Positions 36,442 to 46,100 of a DNA stretch of 62,562 nt are shown piece after piece. A program made the position numbers and the translations under genes. Each line of letters begins with the position of its first letter. The stretch's first letter is position 1. The DNA is from Rhodospirillaceae bacterium (GTDB lineage: Bacteria > Pseudomonadota > Alphaproteobacteria > Rhodospirillales > UBA2165), in the NCBI GenBank assembly GCA_018649725.1, contig JABIHH010000072.1, positions 1 to 62,562 on the forward strand. The letters are read 5' to 3'. The notes below the pieces were generated by a model. That model was not told the origin of the DNA and did not search any database. It saw only the letters and a program-made list of their open reading frames with translations.

Positions 36442-38070
36442 CTAAAGCTGATAAAGCGCCGGATCGCCTGGAAACTCGTGACCATCATCCACGCCGATTT
36501 CCAACTCAATAAGGTCGTTAAGTTGAGCATTAAGAGCCAGCAGAAGATCTTTGTCTACATCTCCGCCGCTCGCGAGATTATTCATTTCTTCCGGGTCGGC
36601 TTCTAAATCATATAGCTCAAGCTCGTTGTGAGCGATGAGCGTCTCCCAATCGTCCGGTCGATGATGCTCGGAGGGTTTGAAATAACGCGCAAATTTATAA
36701 CGGCCCGTATGGATGCCTCTAAACAAGGCTGGATCACCGAGCGGCTGAGTTGGCTGATCCCACACTTTAGGGGGCGGTGGCGGCGGTGGGCCCTTTGGTG
36801 GAGCAAGCCGGTCGAGTAAGAATTTACGTGCGGCGTCCGCATCAAAGGACAGCATGAGCACGCCAAAATACATTAAAATACCCCGCTCCTGGCGCTCGGT
36901 AGAGCTATTGCTTTGCAAGGTGGGCGTCAGATCAACGCCTTTGAGGTCTGGAAAGCTGGCCGCGATCTGATCCTTATCCAACCCCGCCAGAGACAACAAT
37001 GTCGGGGCAACATCCAACGCTGAGCCCAACGCATCTGTCGTTTGACCCCCTGCAATATCGGGATGAACGACGGTAAAGGGGACGCGCAGATTTTCCTTAT
37101 ACATCATCGGGCCTTTTTGCGTCATGCCATGCGCGCCGGCCATCTCGCCGTGATCAGACGTATAGATGATGATGGTATTATCCGCCTGCCCGCTTTGATC
37201 CAGCGCATCCAGCACGGTGCCCAGATGGCGATCAACATCGCGGATACAATTGAAATAATAAGACCGAAACCGCTGCCAAGCCTCTCGATCATCGCGCAAG
37301 GGGCCGCCAAAGAAGTAATCGTTGAACAACTGGAAATTGCGCTGCGCCCACGGCTTGGCGCTCAAATCATCTTCAAAGCTTTCTGGCAGCGGCACATCCC
37401 AATCGAGATCATAAGGCGGACCTGCGGGCGCTGGTTTAAGCGTTGAGATGAGCCCCGGATGAATACGCTTTTGCTCCATATCTCCGGTCGCATCAAAAAA
37501 CATAATATCGTGCGGATTGATAAAATTCACGGCCAGCAGCCAGGGCTGGTCTTTGGCTACATTCGGCCCCTTATTCGCCAGCCAATCGGCAGCCTCACTG
37601 GCAATCACACCGTCCCGCCGAAAACCATCCCAGCTTTCCCCCCAATGATCGCCGTCAGCGCTGTAGTCGGAAAAGCCGTATTTCTCCAACGCGTCCTTGG
37701 TATTCGGCATAACAATTGGATTTTTACGTGGCGGCAAATCAGCACCGCCCAGATGCCATTTCCCCTTATAGGCCGTATAGTAACCAGCTTCCCGCATCAT
37801 GTGGCCGATGGTTTTTACATCCAACGGCATCTCGCGCTGGGGCGGTGCATCGGTATTGGCGATGATGCCGGTTTTGCTGGTATGCTGCCCGGAATAAATC
37901 ACCGAGCGCGATGGCGTACAAGGAGCCGTCGTCACATGATAATTTAAAAACTCAGTTCCCTTGTCACGCAATCGATCATGCGCCGGCAGCTCCAACTTTT
38001 TGGGTAAATCTGGGCGGGCGCATTCTTGATCAGTGACAAGGAAAAGAATATTTGGCTGATTTACGGTCAT
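36442..38070 (-). CDS. Sulfatase (formylglycine type)
   Basis: The 542-residue product has the type I sulfatase signature with the formylglycine Cys at about 51 (TTAPCTPSRSVIYSGQHTSK), an N-terminal metal site (ILFLVTDQE) and a later IIYTSDHGEMAGAHGM. It hydrolyses sulfate or phosphonate esters. No signal peptide is seen, so it should act in the cytoplasm. A proline run (GPPPPPPPK) interrupts the C-terminal part. Of the two leading Met codons the first is TTG; ATG at 38070 is the start. It probably needs an FGE maturase encoded elsewhere. Confidence 0.9.
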   Translation of the reverse strand: MTVNQPNILFLVTDQECARPDLPKKLELPAHDRLRDKGTEFLNYHVTTAPCTPSRSVIYSGQHTSKTGIIANTDAPPQREMPLDVKTIGHMMREAGYYTAYKGKWHLGGADLPPRKNPIVMPNTKDALEKYGFSDYSADGDHWGESWDGFRRDGVIASEAADWLANKGPNVAKDQPWLLAVNFINPHDIMFFDATGDMEQKRIHPGLISTLKPAPAGPPYDLDWDVPLPESFEDDLSAKPWAQRNFQLFNDYFFGGPLRDDREAWQRFRSYYFNCIRDVDRHLGTVLDALDQSGQADNTIIIYTSDHGEMAGAHGMTQKGPMMYKENLRVPFTVVHPDIAGGQTTDALGSALDVAPTLLSLAGLDKDQIAASFPDLKGVDLTPTLQSNSSTERQERGILMYFGVLMLSFDADAARKFLLDRLAPPKGPPPPPPPKVWDQPTQPLGDPALFRGIHTGRYKFARYFKPSEHHRPDDWETLIAHNELELYDLEADPEEMNNLASGGDVDKDLLLALNAQLNDLIELEIGVDDGHEFPGDPALYQL

Positions 38071-38117
38071 CAATTATGATCACATGACGAGATAGAAAAA
38101 GAAAGTGGGGAAATTAA

Positions 38118-38711
38118 ATGGCCATTGTTGTTAAACCAGCCGTTGAACGGGGCAAAATAGCGCCTTTTAAGATGGGTCATGTCGCCCTCAAAGTCCGCAA
38201 TCTTCAAGAAATGATCAAGTGGTATGGCACCGTCTTAGAGGCTGAAATTTCCTACGCCAATGATGACGTTGCTTTCATGGCTTATGATGATGAACACCAC
38301 CGCATTGCCCTGGTAAAGCTCCCGGAATTGGAGCTGCCGGCGGAGAATGCCACCGGCATGGATCATTGTTCTTTTTCCTATAAGGATCTCGGCGAATTAT
38401 TGGCATCCTATAAGCGCATTAAGGCAACTGGAATTGAGCCTTTCTGGTGCATCATCCACGGTCCTTCGACATCGATGTATTACAAAGACCCGGATGGCAA
38501 TAAGATCGAGCTGATGATCGACAATTTTGAAACTCAGCAAGAGCTCGTCGACTTCTTTGATGGCGGTGCTTACGAAGAAAACTTCATGGGCATCATGTTT
38601 GACCCCGATGAAATGGCGGAGAAATTCGATGCTGGCGTGCCGGCCAAAGAGCTCACCAAACGCGGCACGCTACCGGACGGCATGTCGCCTTGGGATATGC
38701 TGAGGAGCTAG
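38118..38711 (+). CDS. VOC-superfamily extradiol dioxygenase-like protein
   Basis: The 197-residue product carries a VOC module whose ligands can be placed: His in FKMGHVALKV (about 21), His in GMDHCSFSY (about 82) and Glu in NKIELMI (about 134). That is the 2-His-1-Glu triad of extradiol ring-cleaving dioxygenases and some lyases. The C-terminal 50 residues are acidic and not part of the fold. It is divergent from the sulfatase gene and overlaps the end of the convergent cupin gene by four bases. Confidence 0.82.
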   Translation: MAIVVKPAVERGKIAPFKMGHVALKVRNLQEMIKWYGTVLEAEISYANDDVAFMAYDDEHHRIALVKLPELELPAENATGMDHCSFSYKDLGELLASYKRIKATGIEPFWCIIHGPSTSMYYKDPDGNKIELMIDNFETQQELVDFFDGGAYEENFMGIMFDPDEMAEKFDAGVPAKELTKRGTLPDGMSPWDMLRS

Positions 38712-39232
38712 AGATGTCCGTCGCGGTTTTCGTATAATTTGTCATCCGCATAGCCCATGGTCTCGGGTTTACCTTTGCCGAGCATGACCTGAAAATAAAC
38801 CGGCTCCAGACTATCATTATCGTAACCATGGATGACACCAGGCGGGCATGACACACATTCCCAAGGACCAAGTTTGCGATAGAGACGCCTGCCGGTGTCC
38901 TCTTCTTCGAAAAACACGGTTAAATGCCCACGGAGGACAAAAAATACTTCCTCAACTTCATGAGTGTGCGCCGCATTGCCTTCGCCGGGATTAACGAACA
39001 TTATGCTGAGCGTAAAAGAGCCACCTTTGATGACGTCCGGATCGTCATGTTTGCCAGACCCGCCGCCGCCAATAAAACGATGTTGCGCCCGCCGGTAGCC
39101 ATCTAATTTGGCATCCTCAAAGGCTTCCCAATCAGCCGTTATATCGCCAAATTTTCTAACATAGGTTTCAGCAATTTCATCAATTGATGTGTCTTGCAGT
39201 TCAGCAGGTCTTGGATGTCTTGCCGTTGTCAT
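38708..39232 (-). CDS. Cupin-domain protein
   Basis: The 174-residue product has one cupin barrel, with metal motif AAHTHEVEEVFFVLRG (about 87-102) and a second motif CPPGVIHGYDN (about 134-144). The metal-binding residues (2 His, Glu, later His) are present, so it may be an enzyme or sensor. It belongs to a minus-strand run with an FAH-family hydrolase and an NTF2-like protein, which together look like the end of an aromatic-acid pathway. Confidence 0.82.
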   Translation of the reverse strand: MTTARHPRPAELQDTSIDEIAETYVRKFGDITADWEAFEDAKLDGYRRAQHRFIGGGGSGKHDDPDVIKGGSFTLSIMFVNPGEGNAAHTHEVEEVFFVLRGHLTVFFEEEDTGRRLYRKLGPWECVSCPPGVIHGYDNDSLEPVYFQVMLGKGKPETMGYADDKLYENRDGHL

Positions 39233-39258
39233 GATTCAGTCTCTCTCTTTTCTGTGTT

Positions 39259-40119
39259 TTAAATCGGCTCGTTGATGACTTTATTCTCAATCGCACCGAT
39301 ATTCTCGATCTCAATGCGGACGGTCTCGCCAGCTTTTAAAAAGTTCTGCGGTTCAGCCAGTGCCCCGACGCCAGCCGGTGTGCCGGTCGCCAAAATATCG
39401 CCGGGCTCCAAGGTCATCACGGTTGAGAGGTAGGAGATCTGCTCATAACAATTGAAAATCATCTCACCTGTATTGCCTTTTTGACGAACATCGCCATCAA
39501 CCGTCGTTGAAATCGCAAGGTTAAGCGGATCGCCTACCTCGTCGGGTGTCACAATCCACGGGCCGACCGGGCCATGGGTGTCCCAGGACTTGCCCAAGGT
39601 CGCCGTCGGCGAGCGCATTTGCCAATCCCGAATGCTGACGTCATTGGTCACCGTAAAGCCGGCGATCACATTGACCGCGTCTTCGACCGAGACACGACGA
39701 CAGCGGGTGCCGATCACGACACCTAATTCGCATTCATAGTCCAACTCGGAAGATTCTTTGGGCAGATAAATTTCATCATAGGGTCCATTGAGGCAGGAGA
39801 CCTGTTTATTGAACCAGATCTGGGATTCCGGCTTGGTCATTCCGAGTTTGGCGACCTCTTCGAGATGCGACTCATAGTTCAAGCCAATGGCGAGGTACTT
39901 TTCAGCATTTGGTACCGGCGTCTCTAACCGAACATCTGAAAGCTTAAAGGTTCTGCCCGTGGCCCGGGCGGCTTTTTCTAAAGCAACTTCCCCAGCCCTT
40001 AGAAAAGTCTTCATATCGGTCGGCAAATCCGGTGCAGCAGCAGAAAGGTCGAGAATTTCCTCGCCTGTCACCACGCCCACGCGCGTCATTCCGCCCTGCG
40101 TAAATGTTGCTAATTTCAT
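39259..40119 (-). CDS. Fumarylacetoacetate hydrolase (FAH)-family protein
   Basis: The 286-residue product has the FAH fold: an N-terminal cap, then KYLAIGLNYESHLEE and LDYECELGVVIG with the metal-binding Glu pair, plus TNDVSIRDWQ and GDILATGTPAGVG. Family members act as hydrolases or decarboxylases of acylpyruvates and catechol ring-cleavage products. The ATG at 40119 is preferred because AAGGGGAGAA is a good ribosome site just upstream; the in-frame ATG at 40182 is not. It is 11 bases from the NTF2-like gene. Confidence 0.9.
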   Translation of the reverse strand: MKLATFTQGGMTRVGVVTGEEILDLSAAAPDLPTDMKTFLRAGEVALEKAARATGRTFKLSDVRLETPVPNAEKYLAIGLNYESHLEEVAKLGMTKPESQIWFNKQVSCLNGPYDEIYLPKESSELDYECELGVVIGTRCRRVSVEDAVNVIAGFTVTNDVSIRDWQMRSPTATLGKSWDTHGPVGPWIVTPDEVGDPLNLAISTTVDGDVRQKGNTGEMIFNCYEQISYLSTVMTLEPGDILATGTPAGVGALAEPQNFLKAGETVRIEIENIGAIENKVINEPI

Positions 40120-40130
40120 AGTTTCTCCCC

Positions 40131-40592
40131 TTAACCGTCTGCTTTGAATGTAAGGTCGAGGCGGCGTTCCAGAAAGCGCCATTCCCCCGCCTCATTCTTC
40201 TCGAAAGTCTCGTAAGAATCGCCCACCACATAGGTCTCGGGCTGGACTGGTTTTTCACCAGAGCCAATATACGTAGTCGCCGTCACGACGAGTTCAATGC
40301 GGTCGCTTTCAACTTTAAGAATTTTCATATTGGCCCAAAGGTGGCGCGAAAGCCGATCTGTCTGTTGCGCCCGGCCTTCAAATAGCTCGATCAGATTGTC
40401 TTTGCCTTCAACATCCATGCCTGGAGCAGAAATGCGACCGTCATCGGTAAAAAGGCCGGGAATTTTTCCCGCCTCACCGTGATCGGCATACCAACAAAAA
40501 GCCGTGATGAGATCGCCGAGCTCCTGACGCAGTTCCGAGCTAATATTATCGGCCAAAATACCCTCCCCTGACAGTTTGGCCCAACATGACAT
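40131..40592 (-). CDS. NTF2-like (SnoaL/ring-hydroxylating beta-subunit type) protein
   Basis: The 153-residue product has the cone-shaped NTF2-like pattern: FCWYADHGEAGKIPGLFTDD, an acidic GRISAPG stretch, RLSRHLWANMKIL, and a C-terminal WRFLERRLDLTF strand. Similar folds act as beta subunits of ring-hydroxylating dioxygenases, as SnoaL-type cyclases or as simple binding proteins. Which applies cannot be decided. It is the upstream member of the run with FAH and cupin genes. Confidence 0.7.
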   Translation of the reverse strand: MSCWAKLSGEGILADNISSELRQELGDLITAFCWYADHGEAGKIPGLFTDDGRISAPGMDVEGKDNLIELFEGRAQQTDRLSRHLWANMKILKVESDRIELVVTATTYIGSGEKPVQPETYVVGDSYETFEKNEAGEWRFLERRLDLTFKADG

Positions 40593-40633
40593 GTCCGTAG
40601 CGATTAGACCATCGACATCAGCAAATTTTAGAC

Positions 40634-40671
40634 AAAAAAATAGGGCTACCTGCTTAGGCCAGCCCTATTTG
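40634..40671 (-). terminator. Rho-independent terminator of the cold-shock gene
   Basis: On the minus strand AAATAGGGCT and AGCCCTATTT form a 10-base stem with a 13-base loop, followed by a T run. It lies 18 bases after the stop of the cold-shock gene. Confidence 0.8.
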
Positions 40672-40687
40672 AATTAATGCTTAAATT

Positions 40688-40897
40688 TTATTCAGAAATG
40701 GAAATAGTTTGTGCCGCCATCTTGCCATTTCGGCCTTCAGCCAATTCGTAATCGACCTTTTGACCTTCATCCAAGCTCGTCAGCCCGGACTGCTCAACTG
40801 CAGAAATATGGACAAATGCATCATCACCGCCATCGTCAGGCATGATGAATCCATATCCTTTTTGCAAATTGAACCATTTTACTGTCCCCTTAGGCAT
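40688..40897 (-). CDS. Cold-shock domain protein (CspA family)
   Basis: The 69-residue protein is a single cold-shock domain with RNP1 (KGYGFIMPD) and RNP2-like (DAFVHISAVE) motifs. It binds single-stranded nucleic acid and acts as an RNA chaperone. It has a near-perfect GAGGAGGT ribosome site, its own terminator, and a long untranslated region upstream; 5' UTRs of csp genes often regulate translation by temperature. Confidence 0.95.
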   Translation of the reverse strand: MPKGTVKWFNLQKGYGFIMPDDGGDDAFVHISAVEQSGLTSLDEGQKVDYELAEGRNGKMAAQTISISE

Positions 40898-41103
40898 CGA
40901 ATTACCTCCTCAAACTGGGATTACTAATGTTAACTCCCCGGCCAAGACCGGGTTTTAAACTAATCCAATTTTGTAGAAGATTCGCATGCCCCTCTGGTGA
41001 AAGTTCGCTACAAACTGAACAAAGCCGGAATAGATTACCTTTTGTTTACAATGGATTGAAAAAAATCTCAACGGTGAAACAGCTTTTTTGGCATTTTTTG
41101 ATT

Positions 41104-41123
41104 ATTTTAGATTGTTCTAAAAT
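41104..41123. repeat. Small hairpin between csp and the second TauD gene
   Basis: ATTTTAGA and TCTAAAAT, perfect 8-base arms around TTGT, 15 bases after the TauD stop. It is AT-rich and lacks a clear T run on the minus strand, so it could be a weak terminator or part of the csp promoter region. The rest of 40898-41137 shows only a short CCCGG/CCGGG stem (40937-40952) and no gene. Confidence 0.35.
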
Positions 41124-41137
41124 ATAGCCTATTTTGG

Positions 41138-42115
41138 TCAATTTTTAGCTTTTTCGAGCGATCTTTCCAGCTGTCTTTTAGGCACATGCCCACCATGTTT
41201 TACCTTAGGGTCGTCCGGCAGAGGGCTCTTGTTGTTTTGGATCGCTTTGCTATCTGCGGCATCAAAATAGCTCAGAATATTCTCACCTTTAATGGTGACC
41301 CGATCGAGCTTACGACGCTGTGGAAAATAGTCGTGAACGGCGTAATGCTGAGTTGAGCGATTGTCCCAAACTACCACCGTATCAACGGCCCAATGATGAC
41401 GGTATTGGAACTCGGGAATTTTGGATTGCTCAAACAATTGATCGAGCAAACTGCGGCTCTCAACTTCACTCATCCCCTTGATTTTAATAGAAAATTGCGG
41501 GTTTACGAAAAGCACCGGCTTGCCGGATATAGGATGCTTGCTCACCACGGGATGTGTCACAGTTGGGTAACGATCCTCGAAATAGCGCAAATCTTCTTTG
41601 CTCTTCGCATCATTGCCAAACAAAGCTCGAAAAGGCTTAAAATCATGCACGCATTCGAGGCCCGTAATGAAGTTTTTCATACGGTCGCTGAGCCCTTCAT
41701 AAGCCGACGTCATGCTGGCAAACATGGTATCGCCACCGACCTCCGGAATAACCAAACCATGTAGCATGGTGGCCTTTGGCGGATCGGCCCGAAACGTCTC
41801 ATCGCTGTGCCAACAATCGGTCGAAAAAGGCGGATTATCGGCATCATTATCAAACATAATTAATTCGGGCGTATCATCACTATTTGGTGAAAAAGGATGA
41901 ACACTGAGCTCACCGAACTTCTTGGCAAATTCGATCTGCTGCTCCGACGTAATCGGCTGATTCAGAAAAACGATGAGTTCATGTTCGACAAAAGCGTCTT
42001 CAATAACTTTGAAAGTCGCGGCATCCACTGGTTGGGTCAGATCGACACCTTGGATCTCCGCTCCGAGATGGGCACCCTTTTGGATGACTTTTACGTTTTT
42101 GGCTGAATTTGTCAT
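41138..42115 (-). CDS. TauD/TfdA-family 2-oxoglutarate-dependent dioxygenase
   Basis: The 325-residue product matches taurine dioxygenase-type length. The iron ligands are in DCWHSDETF (His103, Asp105) and DNRSTQHYAVHDY (His257), with the 2-oxoglutarate Arg in the PQRRKLDRVTI segment (about 267-272). It is divergent from a LysR regulator, which probably controls it. The substrate could be taurine, another sulfonate, or a related carboxylate; no sulfonate transporter is adjacent. Confidence 0.9.
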   Translation of the reverse strand: MTNSAKNVKVIQKGAHLGAEIQGVDLTQPVDAATFKVIEDAFVEHELIVFLNQPITSEQQIEFAKKFGELSVHPFSPNSDDTPELIMFDNDADNPPFSTDCWHSDETFRADPPKATMLHGLVIPEVGGDTMFASMTSAYEGLSDRMKNFITGLECVHDFKPFRALFGNDAKSKEDLRYFEDRYPTVTHPVVSKHPISGKPVLFVNPQFSIKIKGMSEVESRSLLDQLFEQSKIPEFQYRHHWAVDTVVVWDNRSTQHYAVHDYFPQRRKLDRVTIKGENILSYFDAADSKAIQNNKSPLPDDPKVKHGGHVPKRQLERSLEKAKN

Positions 42116-42218
42116 GTCCCTACTTCCTTTGACTACTTTTTAATAATTCGAATGAATTTTTAAGGAGAATAAAGCGAACTTTGATTATTTAGCAAATTCA
42201 TATAATATATATTCTATT

Positions 42219-43133
42219 ATGAATGATATTAATTTAAGAAATATCGATTTAAACTTACTCACGATTTTCCAGGCGATCTATGCAGATGGCCAAACCACTA
42301 AAGCCGCAGCCACTTTAGGCCTCACTCAGCCAGCGGTAAGCCATGCGCTATCAAGGCTGCGTGACATGTTTGATGATCGACTTTTTACCCGCTCTCGGTC
42401 GGGAATGGAGCCGACCCCACGCGCTCATGAAATTTCCCACCAAGTCAGCAAAATTCTTGATGAAATTCGGAATGTCGTGACAGGTGACAGTGAGTTTGAC
42501 CCGACGAAAATCGAGCGCGAAATACGAGTTGGCATGTTGGATTACGGGATGACATTTTTCGCCCCAGAGATAGCAAAAATTCTATCAGCGGAAGCGCCCG
42601 GGGTAACTATGAATTGTCAACAAATCCAAATTGAAACGGCAATTGAGAGACTGGATCGAGGCAGCCTTGACCTAGCGTTGGCGCCGTTCGGGACGTTGCC
42701 CGCCCGCATTCACCGGAAAGTTCTTATGCATGAGAAATATTTTGTCGCAGCCCGCAAAAATCATCCAAAAATAAAAGCTGGGCTCACATCAGAAATTTAT
42801 GCCGATCTCCAACATGTCTATATCTCAACCACCCAAGAGATTGCCGATCTTGTAGATTATGAGCTCCAAAGTTCCAACATTATGCGTAAGATTGGCTTGT
42901 CGGTGCCGCACTATTCTGCTGCATTATTTGCCGTTTCGAAAAGTGATTTCATCGCCACTATTCCCAAGGGACCCGCAGAGCTTTATCAAGATATCTGCGG
43001 GTTAGAACTTTATGAGCCACCCACGAAATTGGCGCCTCGGGTTATTTCACTTGTTCGCCACCAACGCCATATCAATGATCAACTAATCAATTGGCTATGG
43101 GACAAATTCGACGACTTGGTTGAAACGAGTTAA
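42219..43133 (+). CDS. LysR-family transcriptional regulator
   Basis: The 304-residue product begins with the LysR winged helix (LRNIDLNLLTIFQAIYADGQ, GLTQPAVSHALSRLRDMFDD) and has a periplasmic-binding-type effector domain. It is divergent from the TauD dioxygenase gene; its promoter region (42116-42218) is AT-rich and contains an ATTCATA/TATGAAT inverted pair (42196-42202 and 42218-42224) that overlaps the start. It overlaps the end of the RND gene by four bases. Confidence 0.9.
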   Translation: MNDINLRNIDLNLLTIFQAIYADGQTTKAAATLGLTQPAVSHALSRLRDMFDDRLFTRSRSGMEPTPRAHEISHQVSKILDEIRNVVTGDSEFDPTKIEREIRVGMLDYGMTFFAPEIAKILSAEAPGVTMNCQQIQIETAIERLDRGSLDLALAPFGTLPARIHRKVLMHEKYFVAARKNHPKIKAGLTSEIYADLQHVYISTTQEIADLVDYELQSSNIMRKIGLSVPHYSAALFAVSKSDFIATIPKGPAELYQDICGLELYEPPTKLAPRVISLVRHQRHINDQLINWLWDKFDDLVETS

Positions 43134-46100
43134 CGGCTCAACTCGATATCATCATCGCGCAGCAAAATATAGATCGCGGGGATCACCAAAAGTGTGAGCG
43201 CTGTCGATGAGGCCAGACCAAATAGCATGGAAATCGCCAATCCCTGGAAAATCGGATCAAGCAAGATAAAGACAGCGCCGACCATCGCGGCAATCGCGGT
43301 TAAGAAGATCGGTTTAAAGCGAATGGTGCCAGCTTCGAGCAAACTATCTCTCAGCGCTTTACCCTCTGCTTGGCGACCGCGGATAAAATCGACCAGCAAT
43401 ATTGAATTGCGCACCACAATGCCGGCGAGCGCGATGAAGCCAATCATCGAGGTTGCCGAAAAGGGTGCATTGAACAACCAGTGACCGAGAACAACACCGA
43501 CCAAGGTAAGCGGCACCGGCATCAAAATCACCAAAGGTAGCCGAAAGCTCTTAAATTGAGCGACGACCAACAGATAAATTCCCAATAAGGCAACCGCAAA
43601 GGCCATTCCCATATCGCGGAACGTTGTATAGGTAATCTCCCATTCGCCGTCCCATAAGACGGATACTACGGATTCATCTTCCGGCTGACCCCGGTAACGC
43701 ACATCGACCTTAGCCGCTCCGGTATCGAGTTTCTTGAGAGCCTCTTCGACAGCCAGCATGCCATAAACCGGTGCCTCAAAGCTGCCGGCCAATTCTGCCA
43801 TCACCATCTCAGCGAACCGGCCGTCGCGGCGGAAAATTGGAAAAGACGCCTTCTCATAGCTGAGTTGCACCAGATCGCCCAACTCAACGACACCTTTTTT
43901 CGCTGGTACTGGCGTCGACAACAGACGTTCACCTGGAAATAGACCGGATTTTGGCAATTTTACCGCGATCTCAATTGGATTGGCGCCAGATCCCCGATGG
44001 GAATAGCCAACGCTTACGCCGCCGATTAGCGCCTTGATTGTGTCATAGACGTCGATTTCCTCGACACCATGGAACTCCAGATTCTCATTATCGATTTTTA
44101 TTCTCAAGCGATCCGAAGGTTGGCCGATGGTATCGTCGATATCGACGACAAATTCAACGTTTCTGAAGGCCTGTTTCACCAAAGCCACAGCCCGGTGACG
44201 GCTTTCACTATCGGGACCATAAACTTCCGCCAGCAATGTCGCGAGAACAGGTGGTCCAGGCGGCACTTCGACAACTTTAAGAACTGTGCCGGTCGGGCGA
44301 TCTATGCTTTTGAGGAGGTCGCGCACTTCTAAAGCGATTGCGTGGCTCTGCCGCCCGCGCTGCTCTTTCGGCAACAAATTAACCTGGAGGTCACCAAGCT
44401 CAGGCTTGCTCCGTAAATAGGAATGGCGAACAAGACCGTTAAAACCAAACGGTGCAGATGTGCCGGCATAAAGCTGAACATTGGCCAATTCCGGCAACGC
44501 CTTTAACTTTTTGGTCGCTGCCAGCAACACGCGCTCGGTATCTTCTAATGCACTGCCTTCAGGCAGATCGACGACAACTTGCAGTTCCGACTTATCATCG
44601 AAGGGCAGCAGCTTTACCGTCACGTCTTTGGTCGCAAACAATATAAAGGAAGCCATCGTGGCGACACCAACAGCGATCAAGAAAATCATAGAACGGCGGC
44701 GGCCCTGCAATAACGGGATGGCCACAGCACGGTAAATTCTTCCCAAAACACCACCGTGATCGTCATGCCCAGAGGAAGCGCTGTCGGAGGCGCCGTCAGA
44801 AGCACTCGTCCGCGCTTTCAATTTCACCAAAAGCCACGGCGTTATGATGACGGCAACAAAAAAGGAAAACAGCATCGCCGCCGACGCATTGGCGGGGATC
44901 GGGCTCATATAGGGGCCCATCAATCCAGAAACAAACATCATCGGCAAAAGCGCCGCGACGATTGTCAATGTCGCGATAATGGTTGGATTACCAACCTCGG
45001 CAACCGCTTCAACTGCCGCCTGAATAGGACTTCGGTCGTCCTTCATCTGCCAATGGCGCACAATATTTTCAATCACGACAATGGCGTCATCAACTAAGAT
45101 ACCGATCGAGAAAATCAGGGCAAAAAGGCTTACCCGGTTTATCGTAAAGCCCATCAGCCAGGAGAGAAAGAAGGTAAACAAAATAGTTGCCGGGATCACA
45201 ACCAGAACAACCGCGCCTTCACGCCAACCGATAAACAACGCAATGATCAAAACAATGGTAATCGTCGCCGCAACCAGATGAAACAGCAATTCATTGGCTT
45301 TGTGTTTCGCTGTCTCACCGTAGTTTCGGGTAATCGCGACATCGATATTTTCCGGCAATAATTTGCCGCGCACATCTGCCAAGCGTTCGAGGACATTTTC
45401 AGCCACCGTCACCGCATTGGCGCCTTGGCGCTTGGCAAAGGCAATGCTGACAGCAGGCCGCACTTGAAAATTTTCTTTATTCTTTTCTGGCTCAAATTGC
45501 CAAACCCGGCTGTCTTCATTGCGGGCCCCAATAACGATATCGGCGACGTCCTTTACATAAACCGGACGACCATCATATGTCGTGATCAGGAGTTGTCCGA
45601 TATCGGCAATTCCTTGCAGGGTTTGACCGGTAACAACGGGAAGGGTTTTACCGGCTTTGCTGAAATTACCAGCGAGTAACGACCGGTTCGCCGCCCCGAC
45701 CTTTGTAACCAATTGGTTGAGCGTAACGCCGAAAAGCGTCAACTTCTCTGGATCAGGCTCGATGCGAATTTGATCGGGACTACCTCCGACTATGTAGGTC
45801 AGGCCAACGTCATCAACTTTTACCAGTTCATGCTGCAATTCATCCGCCAAGCGAAAGAGCTGGCGTGAATCTATATCACTTTGGTCATTCGATTTCGGCG
45901 ACAACGTCATCACTAAAATAGCAACATCGTTGATACCGCGGCCAATAATATGCGGCTCCGGCACGCCGATCGGGATTTTGTCCATATTGGCGCGTATTTT
46001 TTCGTGTACCTTAAAGACAGCCCGGTCCTGATCTGTGCCAACCAAAAAACGAGCGGTCACCAGCACCTGATCATCATCGGTTTGGGAATAGACGTGCTCA

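Noticed and set aside
44756..45097. Plus-strand open frames inside the RND pump gene
   Set aside because: They are fully contained in the opposite-strand pump gene, have no ribosome sites, and show biased composition typical of shadow frames.
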